DNA of 64,000 nt from Urechis unicinctus (GCA_034190875.2 CM067354.1:41036482-41100481), one strand, 5' to 3'; positions 12,768 through 26,819 are shown, counted from the first letter of the stretch. The notes: generated by a model from the letters alone, not told the origin. A program made the numbers and translations.

Positions 12768-13459
12768 TAACCACTACCATCATCATCCATAGCGTAATTT
12801 TAGAGGGGGCTCCTCATCATCATTTATTCATGTATTCTTATTCACCACTCCCTGTGTTTTGTTTAGTAGTGCAACGTGCTCAACTTAAATTTAGTCACCC
12901 AAACATCTTGACGATTCTTTGTTTTCCTATCTCAGTGACCAGCATTTCTCCCCTACTTTGTAAAAAACGATACTTATGCAAGCTATCAACTTTTAATGAT
13001 TCATAAATGTAGAAACACTCCAATATATCTTTAATACCTTCACTGTTAAGAGAAATTCGACCCAAAAAAAATTCGAATTAAATCTTTGGTTGGTGATCTC
13101 TGTCTCGTTCCCTGGTAATCGACCAGTCCGTTGTTATTGTCCCCACGCCAATAACTAGCATCATGGCCTTGCTGTCCGTCGAGTTTTAGCGTTCTTGCAA
13201 TAAAGTATTTGGGCTCGATTAATGTTTGCAGAACCCATCAGGATTTATGTCCTGAGCCGTATATTGATGAATACATCCAAAACGAGGACTGTGTATAAAA
13301 ATGCTATTGTCCGTATAAGAAAATTTTATTCATGGCCAATTTACCTTTTTCATATTGGTGCCACATTCTTCCTGCTAAAGTTCCATCAGAAAGCATTATC
13401 ATGGTAAATCAAATCCGACTTGCTTTACATTTAAGTCCGGTAAGAAAATGCTAGTTCAA

Positions 13460-13481
13460 CCCCCCCCCCCCCCCCCCCCCC
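13460..13481. repeat. Poly-C run of 22
   Basis: An uninterrupted homopolymer of 22 C on the plus strand. Runs this long are uncommon and prone to length error in sequencing. Confidence 0.95.
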
Positions 13482-14089
13482 TTCCATGAAAATCAACAAA
13501 GGATGGCACTCAAAAACTACACCATTGTGTATAGGAGTTAAAATTTAGTCTATTTTTAAAATGATTAATATAAAATATTATTGTTAATTTGATTTACAAC
13601 ATCCATTTGTAATTGATTATTTTTACCACTTTTGAACAAAAAAAATCTAAGAAAATGAATGTGATTATATGGGAGGTGCTGCATGGTCCGCCAACAACAT
13701 GTAGTCATAATGTCTACCATGTGTCATCTAAATAGATATATATAGAGCAAACATTAAACAATATAAGCCGGAATAAGGACCGTCGAGCCAACGTCATCTG
13801 CAGACGTTGACATGACGGCATGATGTCGACGCTGTGACAAGGTAATAAACAAGTTGCGTGACATCACTACAAAATATCAACTAAAAAAGAACGTTGTCAC
13901 AACGTCGCGTGCCCAATTGAAAAGTTGTCGATCAAAACACAATCCACAGATGCTCTTGGAACTTGGTGTCTCCAATCTTAATACAGCTGGATATCATAGG
14001 TCGAAACTGCCCAATCATGTGAACTGGCACTCATATAATATGACATTTTGCCACATATTGCTCTATCCGTATCAGTAGAAGTTTTGCTG

Positions 14090-14240
14090 CATTATTCAAA
14101 AACCTCCACATCCACCCAGAATGTGGCGATCATTTACGAGCTACATCATGGGGGTTATCATGTTTCTAAATGTTAATGAGGCACTCACTAACTCACGAGC
14201 AGATATCGTCATGAAATCTGCCTGGCGCTATATAATCATG
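14090..14240 (-). repeat. Dispersed repeat family A, fragment
   Basis: Matches the reverse complement of about 26,880-27,010 and, more weakly, of 32,900-33,050. Shared blocks include the GTGGCGAT core, AACGAGGCACTCACTA and a stretch reading TCATNAGGGTTATC. Short, diverged and non-coding. Confidence 0.55.
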
Positions 14241-14889
14241 TCAAGGTCGATTGCAAGATAAGCTTCCGTTTGTTACGGTTCTCGACCAAACTCACGGAGG
14301 CATTAGCCTATTGATCACAATGTGCCTTAGTGCAGGCGTTTATTGCATAATCATTCACATTGAGATCTAACCTAGAAAACTACTGGAATTCATTACCTTA
14401 CATTGTCCCAATTAACTGACTATTCACATCATCGTGCCCAAAACTAACCATTCAACATTTTGAAGTCAAAAAGCTCACATACTTACGCATCAAAAGATTG
14501 TGGAGTATTCTAGACGAAGCAGATGATTGAAGTAAGTTCAGCTAGAGTATGTCACAGTATCTTTATATATTTATTATTGATCACTGTGTCATATACACAA
14601 GATACACTAAACGGCTCATCATGCCTTGCAACGTCCTGTGCAATATATTACAACATCGGTGTCGCGCGTGACTCATTGTAACTCATCTTGATTTGATCAA
14701 GTCACACACGCACCATCCATTCTGATATCGGGGTTTTACAAACTGATATGGGCATTTTATTTGTCTTTGCTGAAGGATATTTTAAGGTCGCTTTCGGCTT
14801 CTATGGCAACGTACGACCCACATTTTATTGTAATTGATGTGTGATGGCATTTTAGCTGCCCAGCTCAAGCGTGAAAGATTATCCGCAAT

Positions 14890-16270
14890 CATCACGCTTT
14901 GTTTCGCTTTGAAAAACCATGTAAAATCGACATATTTATTTCAATATATAATTGTCAGATATCATATACAGCATGGTATCGTGTACAACTAATCGTTACT
15001 CACAACATTATTGGCAACGAAGCGTTATATATGACAACAACTGTATTTATGGCATCCTCTACGGTTAAGAGCTACTCACGACATCATGAGCAGCTTATTG
15101 CCCTTCGTGATAACATTGTCAGCGTATCGCTATCTATGCCATTATGTTCCTATCAGCATTACCCACGACATAACGTTACTTATTATTACTTATGGCATTA
15201 CTTTCACTTCATCGTCATTTATAGCATCATGTACATCTCGTTGTCTGTGATATTATATGTAGGTCATCACTTATATAATTTATAGGTCATATTATATTGC
15301 ACACCATTACTAACTACATCTCATCATGTTAGCATATCCTGTCAATGAACTTCGCAATGCATTGCCGGTGATTCCAATTGTGATGTTATGATATATATTG
15401 TAACAGTGGGTGCCTTCCTCACACTATTCATGCAATGCGAATATGCAGATAATAGCAACGCGCTTGCCATTCCAAAATGGTTGATGCCATCAGTGCCGAT
15501 AAATTTGTATTCGCAAACTACTCACAGTGACCAAGATGTCAGTTACTGGGAACCAACAAATGCTGATAATAAGCTGTGGATGGCGCCATTATTCCAAAGC
15601 AGATTCAAAAGTAGTTATCATTTATGGCTCATGTTAAACCATAGCATCACATGCGGCACACTATAGCATGCTACATTACATGCGCCATCGAATCTGGTTA
15701 GAATGTGACTGGTTGACAATAGATTAATTCCTGACTAACTAAAGGCAACCAACATGCTTAATGTACGACTGGTGGTGCAAAGGCGTCAGCACGGACGTCG
15801 CCGGCCTCGATGACTCAATTCATCTTATATCGACTTCAGCTTCTATCATTGAATGGAAATTCTGGCATCACGAATCGGCACATATGGAATATTGCAACTA
15901 CCCCAATCAATCACAACGATAATAACGGCTGATCCCATTAATTTCCACACATAATACAATAAGTTACTCATATTGACCTGGTGCTTGAATATACAGAGGA
16001 AGCCGTGCTGCGAGTATCATGGATTACCTTTTGTCCCTGTGTTTCCCTCTATTTCTCATATAACTAGCATTTTTAGAGGTGGACCATTTGTTACATTGGC
16101 GGAGGTTCCTCTATAGTCTAGCAGAATGTGTCGATTATTTCCGAGGCACGCCATAGAGGTCATCAGGTCTAGGCCATTCGTCCGTTTTAAGAGACATTAA
16201 CTTAGAGCCAGATATCCTCATTAAAGCTCGCTGGTAAGCTGATGCTGCGTAGCACACAACATCACGAGTC
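14890..16270 (-). repeat. Dispersed repeat family A, inverted copy
   Basis: This block is the reverse complement of parts of 24,640-26,300 and 32,430-34,150. Anchors seen in order include GGGAACCA with GCTGATAATAA and TGTGGATG near 15,548-15,580, GGCCTCGATGA near 15,803, GACCTGGTGCTTGAATATA near 15,977, and TTTCCCTCTAT near 16,043. Frames in it are short and not shared between copies, so it is not a gene family exon set. Type unknown. Confidence 0.75.
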
Positions 16271-17389
16271 ATACAGAGACGTCTAGTGCATCTGGTGCTT
16301 AAGACACCGCTATTGTTACGTTATTCACGTTGAGAAAGTGGCCGAAAGAGAAGCTCTAACAAACTGCCTTCCTATAAATAACATTGAATGATAAATGTTT
16401 GCAGTATTCGAAATAGGCAACACAATATTAAGAGGTTATTTCTCATGATGGGCACGGTTATTGATTCGATAATGATTCCTTACAAACATTTATCGGTATT
16501 ACAATATCTCGTTCCATGGTTCAACCGACCTCCGAAAGTGACAGCTTTGCTTTTAAAGCAAAATACATCGTTAATTGATTGACAATTGTGGTCTCCATTG
16601 CAATATGTTAGGTGAAGCACTGTAAGATGCGTTGCCAAGCATTTTAACGCTGAACCGCTGTTGTTTAATCTCCAGATTGTCGGCTCAATGACGTAAGAGT
16701 GCTGCTATAAATTTTAAAGTCATATTTGCCAATGGTAAGTACGAATGCCACAGTTTCTTTATCAAATACTAGTATTATGTTATAAGAATAATATCTGCTA
16801 CATATAATATAGGGCAGCTTTTGGGTACACTGAAGGGTTATGTTATATAACTGTGAAAATATTTAACCTCGTGTCAACCATTGTTTTTCGTTCAACTAAC
16901 GTTATGGTATTTCAAAAATATGTATCGTGCACAGGTTCTGCATAGACTTTTGAACAACAGTATTTCAACTCTGATGACATCTAGTTGACGACAGCTTGAG
17001 ACATAATATGGACGCTCTGTCAAATTCGCCTTTTTTCACGAAGGAAATGATTAAAAGTCATTTAACGTGATCAGCCTGGCCAGGAAAAACTACTTCCACA
17101 CTTGTCTCAAGGTCAAATTACTTTTCAGTCATTACTGATGATAAATAAAATAATACAAATAATGACAGTAATTGGCTAGCTTTAACCAACTAAAGACTAT
17201 CATCAAATATTGAGTGCTTTATCGTCGCAAATATTATAGTAGTTATCATAAGCACGGATCCTCAGGCCTGTGATAATGCATGAGAGTGATTCAACACATT
17301 ACTTTGCACGCACATTCCAATTAGATGTTTCCATAGTATTCAGGATACCTCTACTTGACATAGAAAATAGACTGTACTATCAGACTGCC

Positions 17390-17690
17390 TATCGTGATTA
17401 AACCAGATGAAGAGCATTTAGGCCGTCACATAAGAGCAGCCAACACGTGTGATATATAAGCTGATCGTTGGGTGATGCATGCTTTAGCCAGTTAACTGCC
17501 GCTACAATGTACAGTCGAGTCAAGTGCTAAATAATTGGCAAGGGGTTTCGCTGTCAAAAGTTCAAACGCGATTGACATGAGCTGTTTTAAGCTGGTTCAA
17601 ATAAGTAAGTTTCTGTTATAGTTGTGAATAATTGCTGTCACGCGATACACTTCAGTCATTATCACTGACGGTATACTGGACGATGGCCCA
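17390..17690 (+). repeat. Dispersed repeat family C, copy 2
   Basis: The partner of 12,060-12,330, about 5.3 kb away in direct orientation. Anchors are AAACCAGATG, GATGCATG, ATGTACAGTCGAG and GTGAATAATTGCTGTC. Diverged and non-coding. Confidence 0.4.
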
Positions 17691-17699
17691 TTCATTCCA

Positions 17700-20630
17700 A
17701 AACACCATGTCAGAAATGTGATAACCAGCTGTCTTGTATCTAAAGTGTGGTTCTATTTAGCCAATATCAGTTGGAATCATTACAAAATAGCACTCTCTGT
17801 AAATATTGGCTTTGTCGCTGTATGTCCAGCTATCAATACGATTTTATTTTGAACAGCAATCACAACTGCACAGCAATAGTGTGGGCAAAACAAATCGCCT
17901 TGTCTACAGAAAACCAGTTTGGCCATCCAATATAGTCGCAAAAAGTGTGCTTTGGGCTTAAGCGCGGGTTAGGTGTGCCGCTTTTGCGTTTGTGATGGGA
18001 ATACCGTGTTGAAGGGGCCATGTCCCATCATCAGTACAGGTTTAGAGAGCAATCAGTATTACTGTTGTTGTTCATGTTGGCCGAATCGGTCCGCATACGC
18101 ATGCCATGAACGAGAGGCTTTGGCGCAAGATTTGTTGGCCAGCCAGTGAAACACCAGTGAAGATGGCCAGATCGGTTTGCTGCATGTATGTGACAAGGCT
18201 ACTGATTAGCCAGCGCGCTCCTGCTACCTGACACATGCCACTGACAGTGCTGTTCTCGGCATCAGCGGCTATTGTTGCTCCACATTGACCTTTTCTCATA
18301 GCAAATATTGATCGCTTACAACGAAAACCTTTCCAACTGATGGTTATTAAGAAAATTTTACTGTGTTCATCCCCTCGGTCAATTGAATCGCTGTGCATTA
18401 TATCCACGCCTTGACGTCATAAGCTGCGGCAGTAGTTTAACTCGGTCATAGATCGTGACTTAATACTTTTTCGCCACCGTCAGTCGATGCACTTTGAGAA
18501 TTAAAGTGGTTAAATGATGCGTTATGTCATCTGCTTGGTATGATATTCGGGAGAAAAAATTGCACAACGACCGCACACTGATGAAAGGGTTGTTTCATTA
18601 TCAAGCAATACGATGGCGGGGTTTAACTAACAACAACTGTTATTTATGCCGGATGCATATCAAGCACGACTCGAACATACTACCTCTGTCTGCTGATGGC
18701 AGGGCAAAAACGGATCGTGCGGGCAGAAATTAATGCTATTTTGACCCAGGTGGCATGTTGTAAATTCGCTTGAGCGACCGAGGTGCTATATTTTAAAGAG
18801 TCGTGGACGCATCACATCGAATAGCAGTTCAAAGCGCGGTTAATACCCGGGAATGTGACCGCTTCACATTCGCAAACCTTATTACGCACGTTTTTGTGTG
18901 ACAAAGGAACGAGGAGCGCCATACAGCTATATTATTGCTCCTGTTGCGAGCACTTTTTCACAATCGTCTCAAACTCACTCAGGTATTGACATTAAACGAG
19001 CAGATGTGTCTTTTGCTAACGCAATTGAAATATAGTAAAATATGACGATCAAACATTTTGCTCTAATAAACTTTAGGTTGTATTGCAGCTTATATAAGAC
19101 AATTGGTCTAAAATATGTCATCAGTAAAACAATGAATATATGATCATATAACATTAAACATTTACGTTAATGCATCGTTATGTTCCGAATTCATCTGTGG
19201 TAAAGCAATGCAACGTCAGTCTCTTATCACACTACATGCCGGGAAACATTCGGATAAAGCTCTTGAGATGCGATAAAATGTGCGTCTATGCAATGCGTGC
19301 TACTTAGTGTGATGCGGTTATTGCCAGACACTGTTAATCAGTTCTATCTAAAATTGTGATATTATTTATATTTTTTTAATATTGTCAGTAATTTGACGCA
19401 CATGTATGACCTCTGTCTGCATCTCAACGCTGGTGGTAAGCTTTGAGATTGTTGGCGTTTACTGAAATCAAATATGCCTTACGTACCTACCACAAATTGG
19501 TGTAGTTTTCGTCAAATATTAATTCGCTAGATTTTAAAATTCAAATAATTATTGACTGATTCACAATGCTCAACCATCATACATTTCTTGGCAAAAAATA
19601 AATTGCAGAAGATGAGCCTGTATGGAAATGCACAAAGGTTAGCAAGTCATTTGAGCTGTCAAAGCATCACAATAATCCTCATCCGTCATCGTCAGGATGT
19701 CTCCTCGTTCTTGAAAGTGACGTTAAACCCCAATTTAACCATTACTTTCAACAGCTCATTTAAGCAGACAGGGTTATCTCGTGAAATGGTTGTCTTTTTT
19801 GTTTATTTGTTTTATGGCACCTTGTTTAACTGATGGTACTCAAATCCATGAACAATCTAGATAAAAGACGGCTGCTGAATATTAAGTTTAAATGATTGAT
19901 TATGAAAAGCAATTGACATGGTTTGTCAAGAGTAGCGATTGATCGTCTTGCATTGTCATCAATGATAGTGGCTTATAATCATTGTGTGTGGAAAACTATT
20001 CATCTAGCATCACCGAAGCTCGATCGAAATATTGGCACTTAAACAGCATAAGCCCCATGCCAACCAATATGGTCCATAAACGCATGCAGGTTGTAAAAGC
20101 GGTTTATCGGTTAGCCGTGCCTCATGCATTGATTCAGTTATTTAGCATCTGCATTGGTTGGTTTATGAGTACATTGCAACCTGGTCATCTGTTTGAAACA
20201 CGATAGTATCTGTGAAATCCAAGTCTTTCTCCCGAGTAAAATGTTAGCAGCCTAAATAATGCTGACAATCCTACTGGGATTTCTAATTTGCGCGGTCATG
20301 ATCACAGTCGCTTTGTAGGCCACCGCAGCACCCTCCCATCGTTCATGCTCTGAATCTTTGACCTCAACCAACAACTTATTCAGCATTTGATGCCTACCCT
20401 TCATTGGCACAGCTTCCTTCCATTATTATCATTATAATTAATATTATTATTATTGAAAGAACCACAATTTGACCTAGAATACAAGTTTCAAACGCAGTGC
20501 GTCCATCGTCTTTAACGATTAGGTGCCGAAGCCATTGCCCAAGTTACATTTTTTGCTATGCTGAACAATTAAAAGAACTTAGTCATCAGTCACAGAGATA
20601 ATTAAAATTATGATATTAGAATGCCTTTGT
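17700..20630. other. Intergenic, no gene recognised
   Basis: No family motif or exon chain. A minus frame of 111 codons (18,072-18,407) has ordinary composition but no recognisable domain and no partner exons. Confidence 0.4.
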
Positions 20631-20635
20631 ACACC

Positions 20636-21075
20636 TATTAACCAATGACTCGACTATAAATTAAATGCACCACTAAAACCATTCACTCTATTATATGCCT
20701 GAACATGACATCCGCATCTCATCTGCATTTAGCTTATATTGTGTCCTCTGTTGATTATATCTGTTTACAATATTTATCATATATTGTGCCTCTGTTGTTT
20801 ATTTCTGTTAACCAATGGTTTGACTGCGAATTTAATTGCATCACTAAGAACATTTACTTTATATGCCTGAGCATCCGCATCTCATCTGCATCTTAAGCTT
20901 ATTATGTGCCTCTGTTGTTAATATCTGTTTACCATTATTCAGCTAGTGCCTCTCTTTACCAATGACTCGACTGTAAATTAATTGCATCACTTTAAACATT
21001 CACTCTATATGTACCCGAATATGACATTCGTTTTCCATATTTAGCCGATGTTTTGCCTTTGTTCTTCATATCGGT
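20636..21075. repeat. Degenerate tandem repeat, about 150-170-bp unit
   Basis: Roughly two and a half units. Each starts with an ACCAATG(A/G) motif followed by GACTG/GACTA, AATTTAATTGCATCACT, CATTYACTYTATATG, then TGACATCCGCATCTCATCTG or a variant, and TGCCTCTGTTGTT. Unit starts lie near 20,640, 20,810 and 20,958. The units have diverged and the array carries no conserved frame. Confidence 0.8.
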
Positions 21076-21289
21076 CAGAGTGTGTGTATTGAAATATAAT
21101 GCCTTATTCAATGTAGAAACGTCTGCAACTATATTTTGCCGAAATACCTCTAGCATACACTGTGGTAGACATACGGTTAAAGTAAGTTGAATAACTTACC
21201 CAGCAAATGTGGCGAAAAGCTGCCTTGCAAACTGTGTAACATAGCTCTAGAATCTCTGTGACAGAAGCAGGAGAGTTCTTGCGTATAAT

Positions 21290-21323
21290 CAGATAATATG
21301 GCCTTTCAGATAATATGGCCTTT
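21290..21323. repeat. 17-bp direct duplication
   Basis: Two identical adjacent copies of CAGATAATATGGCCTTT, at 21,290-21,306 and 21,307-21,323. Probably a recent slippage duplication. Confidence 0.9.
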
Positions 21324-21329
21324 ATCTTA

Positions 21330-24300
21330 AAACTGACACAGTAATCTAATGTGAACGAACAGGTGATCAGGATGGAATGCAAGTCTAAGAATAAGCTACC
21401 ACTGACTGTAATGCAATGCTGACATACAACGAGATTAACCCACTAAGCACAACCACTTACAGCTCTTATCACCTTTGACCAGCTATATTGCCCGTGGGGA
21501 CAATCCTTCACCATCAAATAACGCTGACCCTCCTTTAGTAGGTGAAAGGTACTTTGCGGGAATGGGATATTAGAAGTAGGGAGTGTGGTTTTGGTCTGTA
21601 GTCTTTGTTCTAGTGGTCTAGAAGGGTAGGGGCATTGTTCTCAAACAGCGGGGCGTCTGTTGAAACAAGCTGACGTGATGGAGTGTCAGCAAAAATGCAG
21701 ACACGTCTGGAAATGTTAGCTGGACGAATGGCTTAGGGGCTGAACCATATGACTGATGACGCAATGTGGCAGGTGTGCATAGAACATGACATTAGCCTAG
21801 ATGAGAACTAGAGCTTTAAATGGTTCGTCTACACGACGCGTTGTATATATTCCAAGAATACTTTTGCGTCCTTCTTTCACTGCGATAAAGTGAACACTCG
21901 TGACCCGCATGTCAACTGTGAGTGATAAAATCATGATAGCTGACACCAACATGTCTGTGGCGATATTTCACTTCATATCGCTTAGATCAATAAACAGATT
22001 TATCAAATACACATGCAACCTTGATACACAACTGAGGTGTCAGTATTGATGGTCACAGGAAAAAACTGTGTATGTCATTAAACCAATGATCACAGCTCAC
22101 CCACACAGCGCCGTCAAACACGCGGCATAATAATTAAATGTATGAGGACGATTGCATTACATTTTACATAAATATACATGTAGGGTTGATAAATCATTAT
22201 TCCCATTATTTATTCCTTATTATTAAATTATATATAGATATTATTTCAGATCTAAATCATGCTGCATTTTTTACCATGAAAACATTATCTTCACCCCGTC
22301 CACAGTAGCAGAATATGGCTTACTTAACTTATTTTTGTATTTAAAAGCTGCATTATGGAGCGAAATATCGTAGCACATCACAATTGTTCACGCTATGACA
22401 TGTGACACGTAAATGGGTCCTTCAGCTTGTTCATTCATATTGTGATTCTAGTCAGGTGACGCTATGGAGGAACAAAAGGAGAGGTCCCAATTGATGCACC
22501 TCAAGCAGGATTAGGTATGAGTATTTGCTTTGTCAATGTCTTATATGTCAAACACGCTACACTTAAATATTGTCATTAATTCTAATCCTTCTGAGCAAAT
22601 AAATGAATTGACTGAAGCCATTGAGGCGATGATGAATAGACGCAGTCGCTCGATGGATTCATATGTCCGCCGACGAACTGTTCAGGACATTTACAACTTT
22701 GATTTACGTTTGATTTCAGAAGGTCTGCAGTGGCTATGGTATCATCAATTCATATAGAGAGACCAATTTATTTTTGACCAACAACAAAGAAATCATGCAA
22801 AGATATGAACACAAAGCAAAATGAATTAGATAACGACTGTGTTGATTTTCCAGCTTGTTGGTATAGTTTCCCAAGATTTTCAATGGGTTTTTTTACATTC
22901 AAGAAACTTTTCTTTGAAGTGATTATTTATTAGTGCTTCTTAAATAGTATGAAACATATTTCTATACAGTATATTTGATTGTTTGAATCCTTGAAAATTT
23001 CTCTGTTTTCTGTATAGTCTATTGAGAGTAATTGCGGATTTTAATATGCCTTTAGTTATCCAAGGCACTTTGTGTCGATTTAATTTAACATGTACTATTG
23101 GAGCAGATCATCCAATGGCATCATATAAGACTTTGTGTAATTCATTGTTTGCATCCGATGACGACACGTTTTCTAAAGTTTCCCAATTAGTAATTTGCCG
23201 GCTTTAGCTTATTAGAATGCATCCAATGGTTTAAGGTGGGATTCAATATTGACCCCATTCAGAAAATAGCGAGACACTCCATCATATCTACCACCCCACC
23301 GGCAGCAGCTCGCATCTGTCTGGTCTTCCAGGTTTGAAAAGCAAAATGAATTACATAAACAGCTGTGTCTTTTCAAATTCGCATTATCCTGTAGTCCATT
23401 GTTTCATTTTTTTTTTACAGGTAAGAAACCACATCTTTTTGATGTATCACATTTTCGTTCAATATGGCCATACCAAGTCATCAAACATATTTCATATACC
23501 AGTTGTGTGGGTGTTAAATCTCAGTCAAAACTTCTTATTCGCCTGTTCAATTGAGTTGAGTCACACATCGGGTCAGGGTATTGGCTGGATGATAGTTCAA
23601 GGAATTAGATTCGGCAAAGTCAGATGAGATGGAAACCACTGGCATGGAAATGAATTTATGCTTGAGGGTTGGGTTTTGGAGTATGTTATTTAAATTGCTG
23701 CTGAGCAAAGTTGTCCATAAATTGATGTCGCCTTGTTGAGTTGCAAATGCTGACGACTATAGCCGTGGACCAAATTATGATTTGTTAAAATAACACTATT
23801 TTGGCTTTGTGTATTGCTTTACCAAAGACAGTTCACATACAATCTCTTTGATCATCGTTACTACCTTCCAAGTTATAATAAAAAATTAACTGCATTGCAT
23901 TCGTTGTATAACACAGAATTTAAGCTCTTCATTAACACTATCTTTCCAATACCGTTTTATGTCCATGCACATCCATTTGCACAGTTCCATCGAGGTTCAA
24001 TCATAAGCAGACATAACTCCAATAACTAAGTCACAATTAGTGATCCACCTAACTCGGGAGATCTGTTTGATATCTAAAACGTTCTCTCGCCATTGTCTTC
24101 ACCAGATCCAACGGGTTATCAATGCACACCATTTCCATTACCATTCCTTATCTGCTCACCATACCGATCGTTCGATTCCGTCCAACTTTCCATGAACATC
24201 TGCTAACCATATCCATCCATTCTCGTAACCAGTAAACCCTACAGCAGGATCACCTTATCACGACCACCAACCTCACATAAGGAGCACCAGTCCTTCGTCG

Positions 24301-24630
24301 TTATTAATGAAAGGTCTTATTCCCATTCCAATAAACACCATACAATAACTGAAGATGTCCTGTTACGTGGTTTATCCATAATGTAATTTATCCAGCTAAC
24401 ATACACACATCCTCATCTTTGCTGACAACCCATCGCGTCATCATTTCTCAAACAATAGACACCCAACTGTACGGAGACCTGTATGAGTCATCCATCTAAC
24501 GTCCATGATGTATAAATTATTCCCACTTGGGCTAATGTCATGTCCCAAGCGACCTCATTAGCGAGTTAAAGTTAATCGCACACCTGCACACCTGCAATTC
24601 TCAGACATGCACACCTGTCACACAATGCGT
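21330..24630. other. Intergenic, with a probable degenerate duplication
   Basis: No gene identified. The segment near 22,800-22,960 resembles 23,335-23,500: shared AAGCAAAATGAATTA, a T-run followed by ACA and GAAAC, and AAACATATTTC in the same order. This suggests an old tandem duplication with a period of about 540 bp. Frames such as 22,530-22,757 and 23,334-23,627 are not shared between the two units and match no family. Confidence 0.35.
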
Positions 24631-24639
24631 CATTAGTCA

Positions 24640-26300
24640 AGTGGTTCAGGAAGACCGTCCCCACAATGACTCATTGGTATACGTCATTTGAATCCAATGG
24701 TGCACGAGCAAATCGATCAGGCTGTTGGATGGATGAAGGGATGTCGAGATCAATTTAAGCAGGTAGAGTGGTAGCGAGTGAGACTTGAAAGGGGATAGTC
24801 TGTTGGTTAGTGTGATGATAAGTAGGGACGTGGACAAGTAAGGACATTTAATCCCTTCTGCAAGATATGATTGATTCTGGGATATAATCCTAGCTCTAAA
24901 ATTTGCTCCTCCGGTATAGTTCGTTGTGATGCCCAATATATGATGTTTGTAGAGAACTTATTTTTTTTCTATACGTAAAAATAACACTATCCAATGACCA
25001 GGGTGAACTATACACAATTCTATCCAGGGAGATCAACATTCCCTTGATTTATACCAGCAACCTTACACCGTTCATCGTTCGCGTCCATGCATTCATTCTC
25101 TGGTGCTTTAGATAATGTTAACGAGGGTAACTTTACATTTCACCATGTCTCATGTTGCTGGGCGTGCCTCTTTATCAGCTTACCAATAAGGATGCAATAG
25201 AACCGCAACCAATACAACCAATAGTCCACCCCGATAAATTATATCTGTGTGGCAAATAAAGCGAAACATCCTGACCAAGCTCATGGGTCAGCAGAGCTAT
25301 ATTCAAGCACAAGGTCAATATGAGCAACCTATAATGGGTTTTTCTATGGAATGAGCCATTAATATCGCTGTGAATGATTAAGCAGGTTTGTTGCAATATT
25401 TGATATGTGCAGATATTTGTGATATCAGCGCGTTCCACTATTCACATAAAATAAGAACGCAGAAGATTTAAATATTTCTCTGTCCGAGAGCTATAGTACA
25501 AATAGGAATATTATGGCGCATGCGATGTAGTGTGCAATTATGTGCCGCCTGTGATGTCACGATAAGCAATGACCGTAAATAATGACTACTTATGAACCTG
25601 GTTAGACTAATGGCGCCAACAAAACAAATTATATCATGCGCAACCCATACATCACACATCCACAGCGTGTTATCGGCAGTTGGCGGTTTCCTGTAATTGA
25701 CACTGGTCACGGTGTGTTGTTTTCTAATACAAACCTCATTGCCACTGATGTAATAATACGTTTACTTCAGAGACATATCAGTAACAAGTACTTCGCAGTG
25801 ATCCAGATATTTGTAACTGCATGATGACTTTACTAACCACAATTCCACCATTCCACCATTAAATCCCAATGGAATAGCATTTTTGCATTATATATCAGAT
25901 TATCATCGTTGGAACATCTGTAATGGAAGGCTATTGCCGATAGAAATATTGCCATTGGAGGCATAGTATTGCCATGGTCACTGCCAGGATATGCCGAAAT
26001 GATACGATGGAGTAGGTAATGACGACATCTACATGGTGAATAACGGCGAGTTCTACATCAGGTCAAGAGCACTGATGAGCCATACAATGTAACATAACAA
26101 GCAAGCTGTTCATGACGTCATGAGTAGCGATGCAATGTATATTATTTCATTTATAAATCAGGAGAAGAGTTGATTTGTTCATAAATTCACATTTGGAGCT
26201 CTACGTGATATCTGAAGTTATAATATTGAAATACAACCAACGCTGTTCCTTTTTTTCTAAAACGATGCAATGTTATTATTGGCTCTCGCGTAGTGCACCC
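24640..26300 (+). repeat. Dispersed repeat family A, copy 2
   Basis: Similar over about 1.7 kb to 32,430-34,150 in the same orientation, with small indels, and to 14,890-16,270 in reverse. Shared landmarks with the third copy are TGTTGGATGGA followed by a GTGGTAGCGAG block (near 24,722 and 32,494), ATTCAAGCAC followed by AGGTCAATAT (near 25,301 and 33,174), and GCCGAAATGATA (near 25,992 and 33,910). No frame is conserved between the copies. Confidence 0.75.
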
Positions 26301-26463
26301 GAGGAGTAGGCACAACAAACCCGAGGGAGCTGAGTAAGTAGCCTCTCTTAAGACTTTATAGCCTCTCTAAGAGGGTTTACTCCGAGTGGCTCTTTGCTGA
26401 TGGCTTACTTAATTATAACGCACAGGTGGCGCTACCGTGATGTAAACAAAGGCACATTGGAAT

Positions 26464-26514
26464 ACCGGTGCGACACCGGTGTTATGATTAATTGCACAGG
26501 GCACAATTAATCAT
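26464..26514. repeat. Two adjacent perfect hairpins
   Basis: First palindrome: ACCGGTG, CGA, CACCGGT at 26,464-26,480 (7-bp arms, 3-nt loop). Second: ATGATTAATTG, 9-nt spacer, CAATTAATCAT at 26,484-26,514 (11-bp arms). They are separated by 3 bp. Two perfect stems back to back are unlikely by chance, and they could be a protein-binding or structured element. Confidence 0.75.
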
Positions 26515-26819
26515 GAGGCATAGATGATAATGGGTGCATAACACACCGTGATCGGCACGAAAGATAATTCTACATGCGTCTATTAAACACTCTTAGCTTT
26601 CGGGCTGCGTTCACATCTTTATATTGCACACAAAAGGAAACATGATGATAGGTAATGTTTGGTACAGTTTCGGGTAGTCGGTTTGATGGGGCTATCTGTG
26701 GAAATGAATTCCAATGATTTGCTCAGATGGAGTTCAATGCGGATTTCCTTGCAATAACCGCGTGCAAAATGGGAATTGTCCACAGTAGGCATAGGCCGCA
26801 ATAGTTTTATTCAGGGACT

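Noticed and set aside
14899-15285. 128-codon plus-strand frame within the family A block.
   Set aside because: The frame is not preserved in the other family A copies, so it is chance openness in non-coding repeat sequence.
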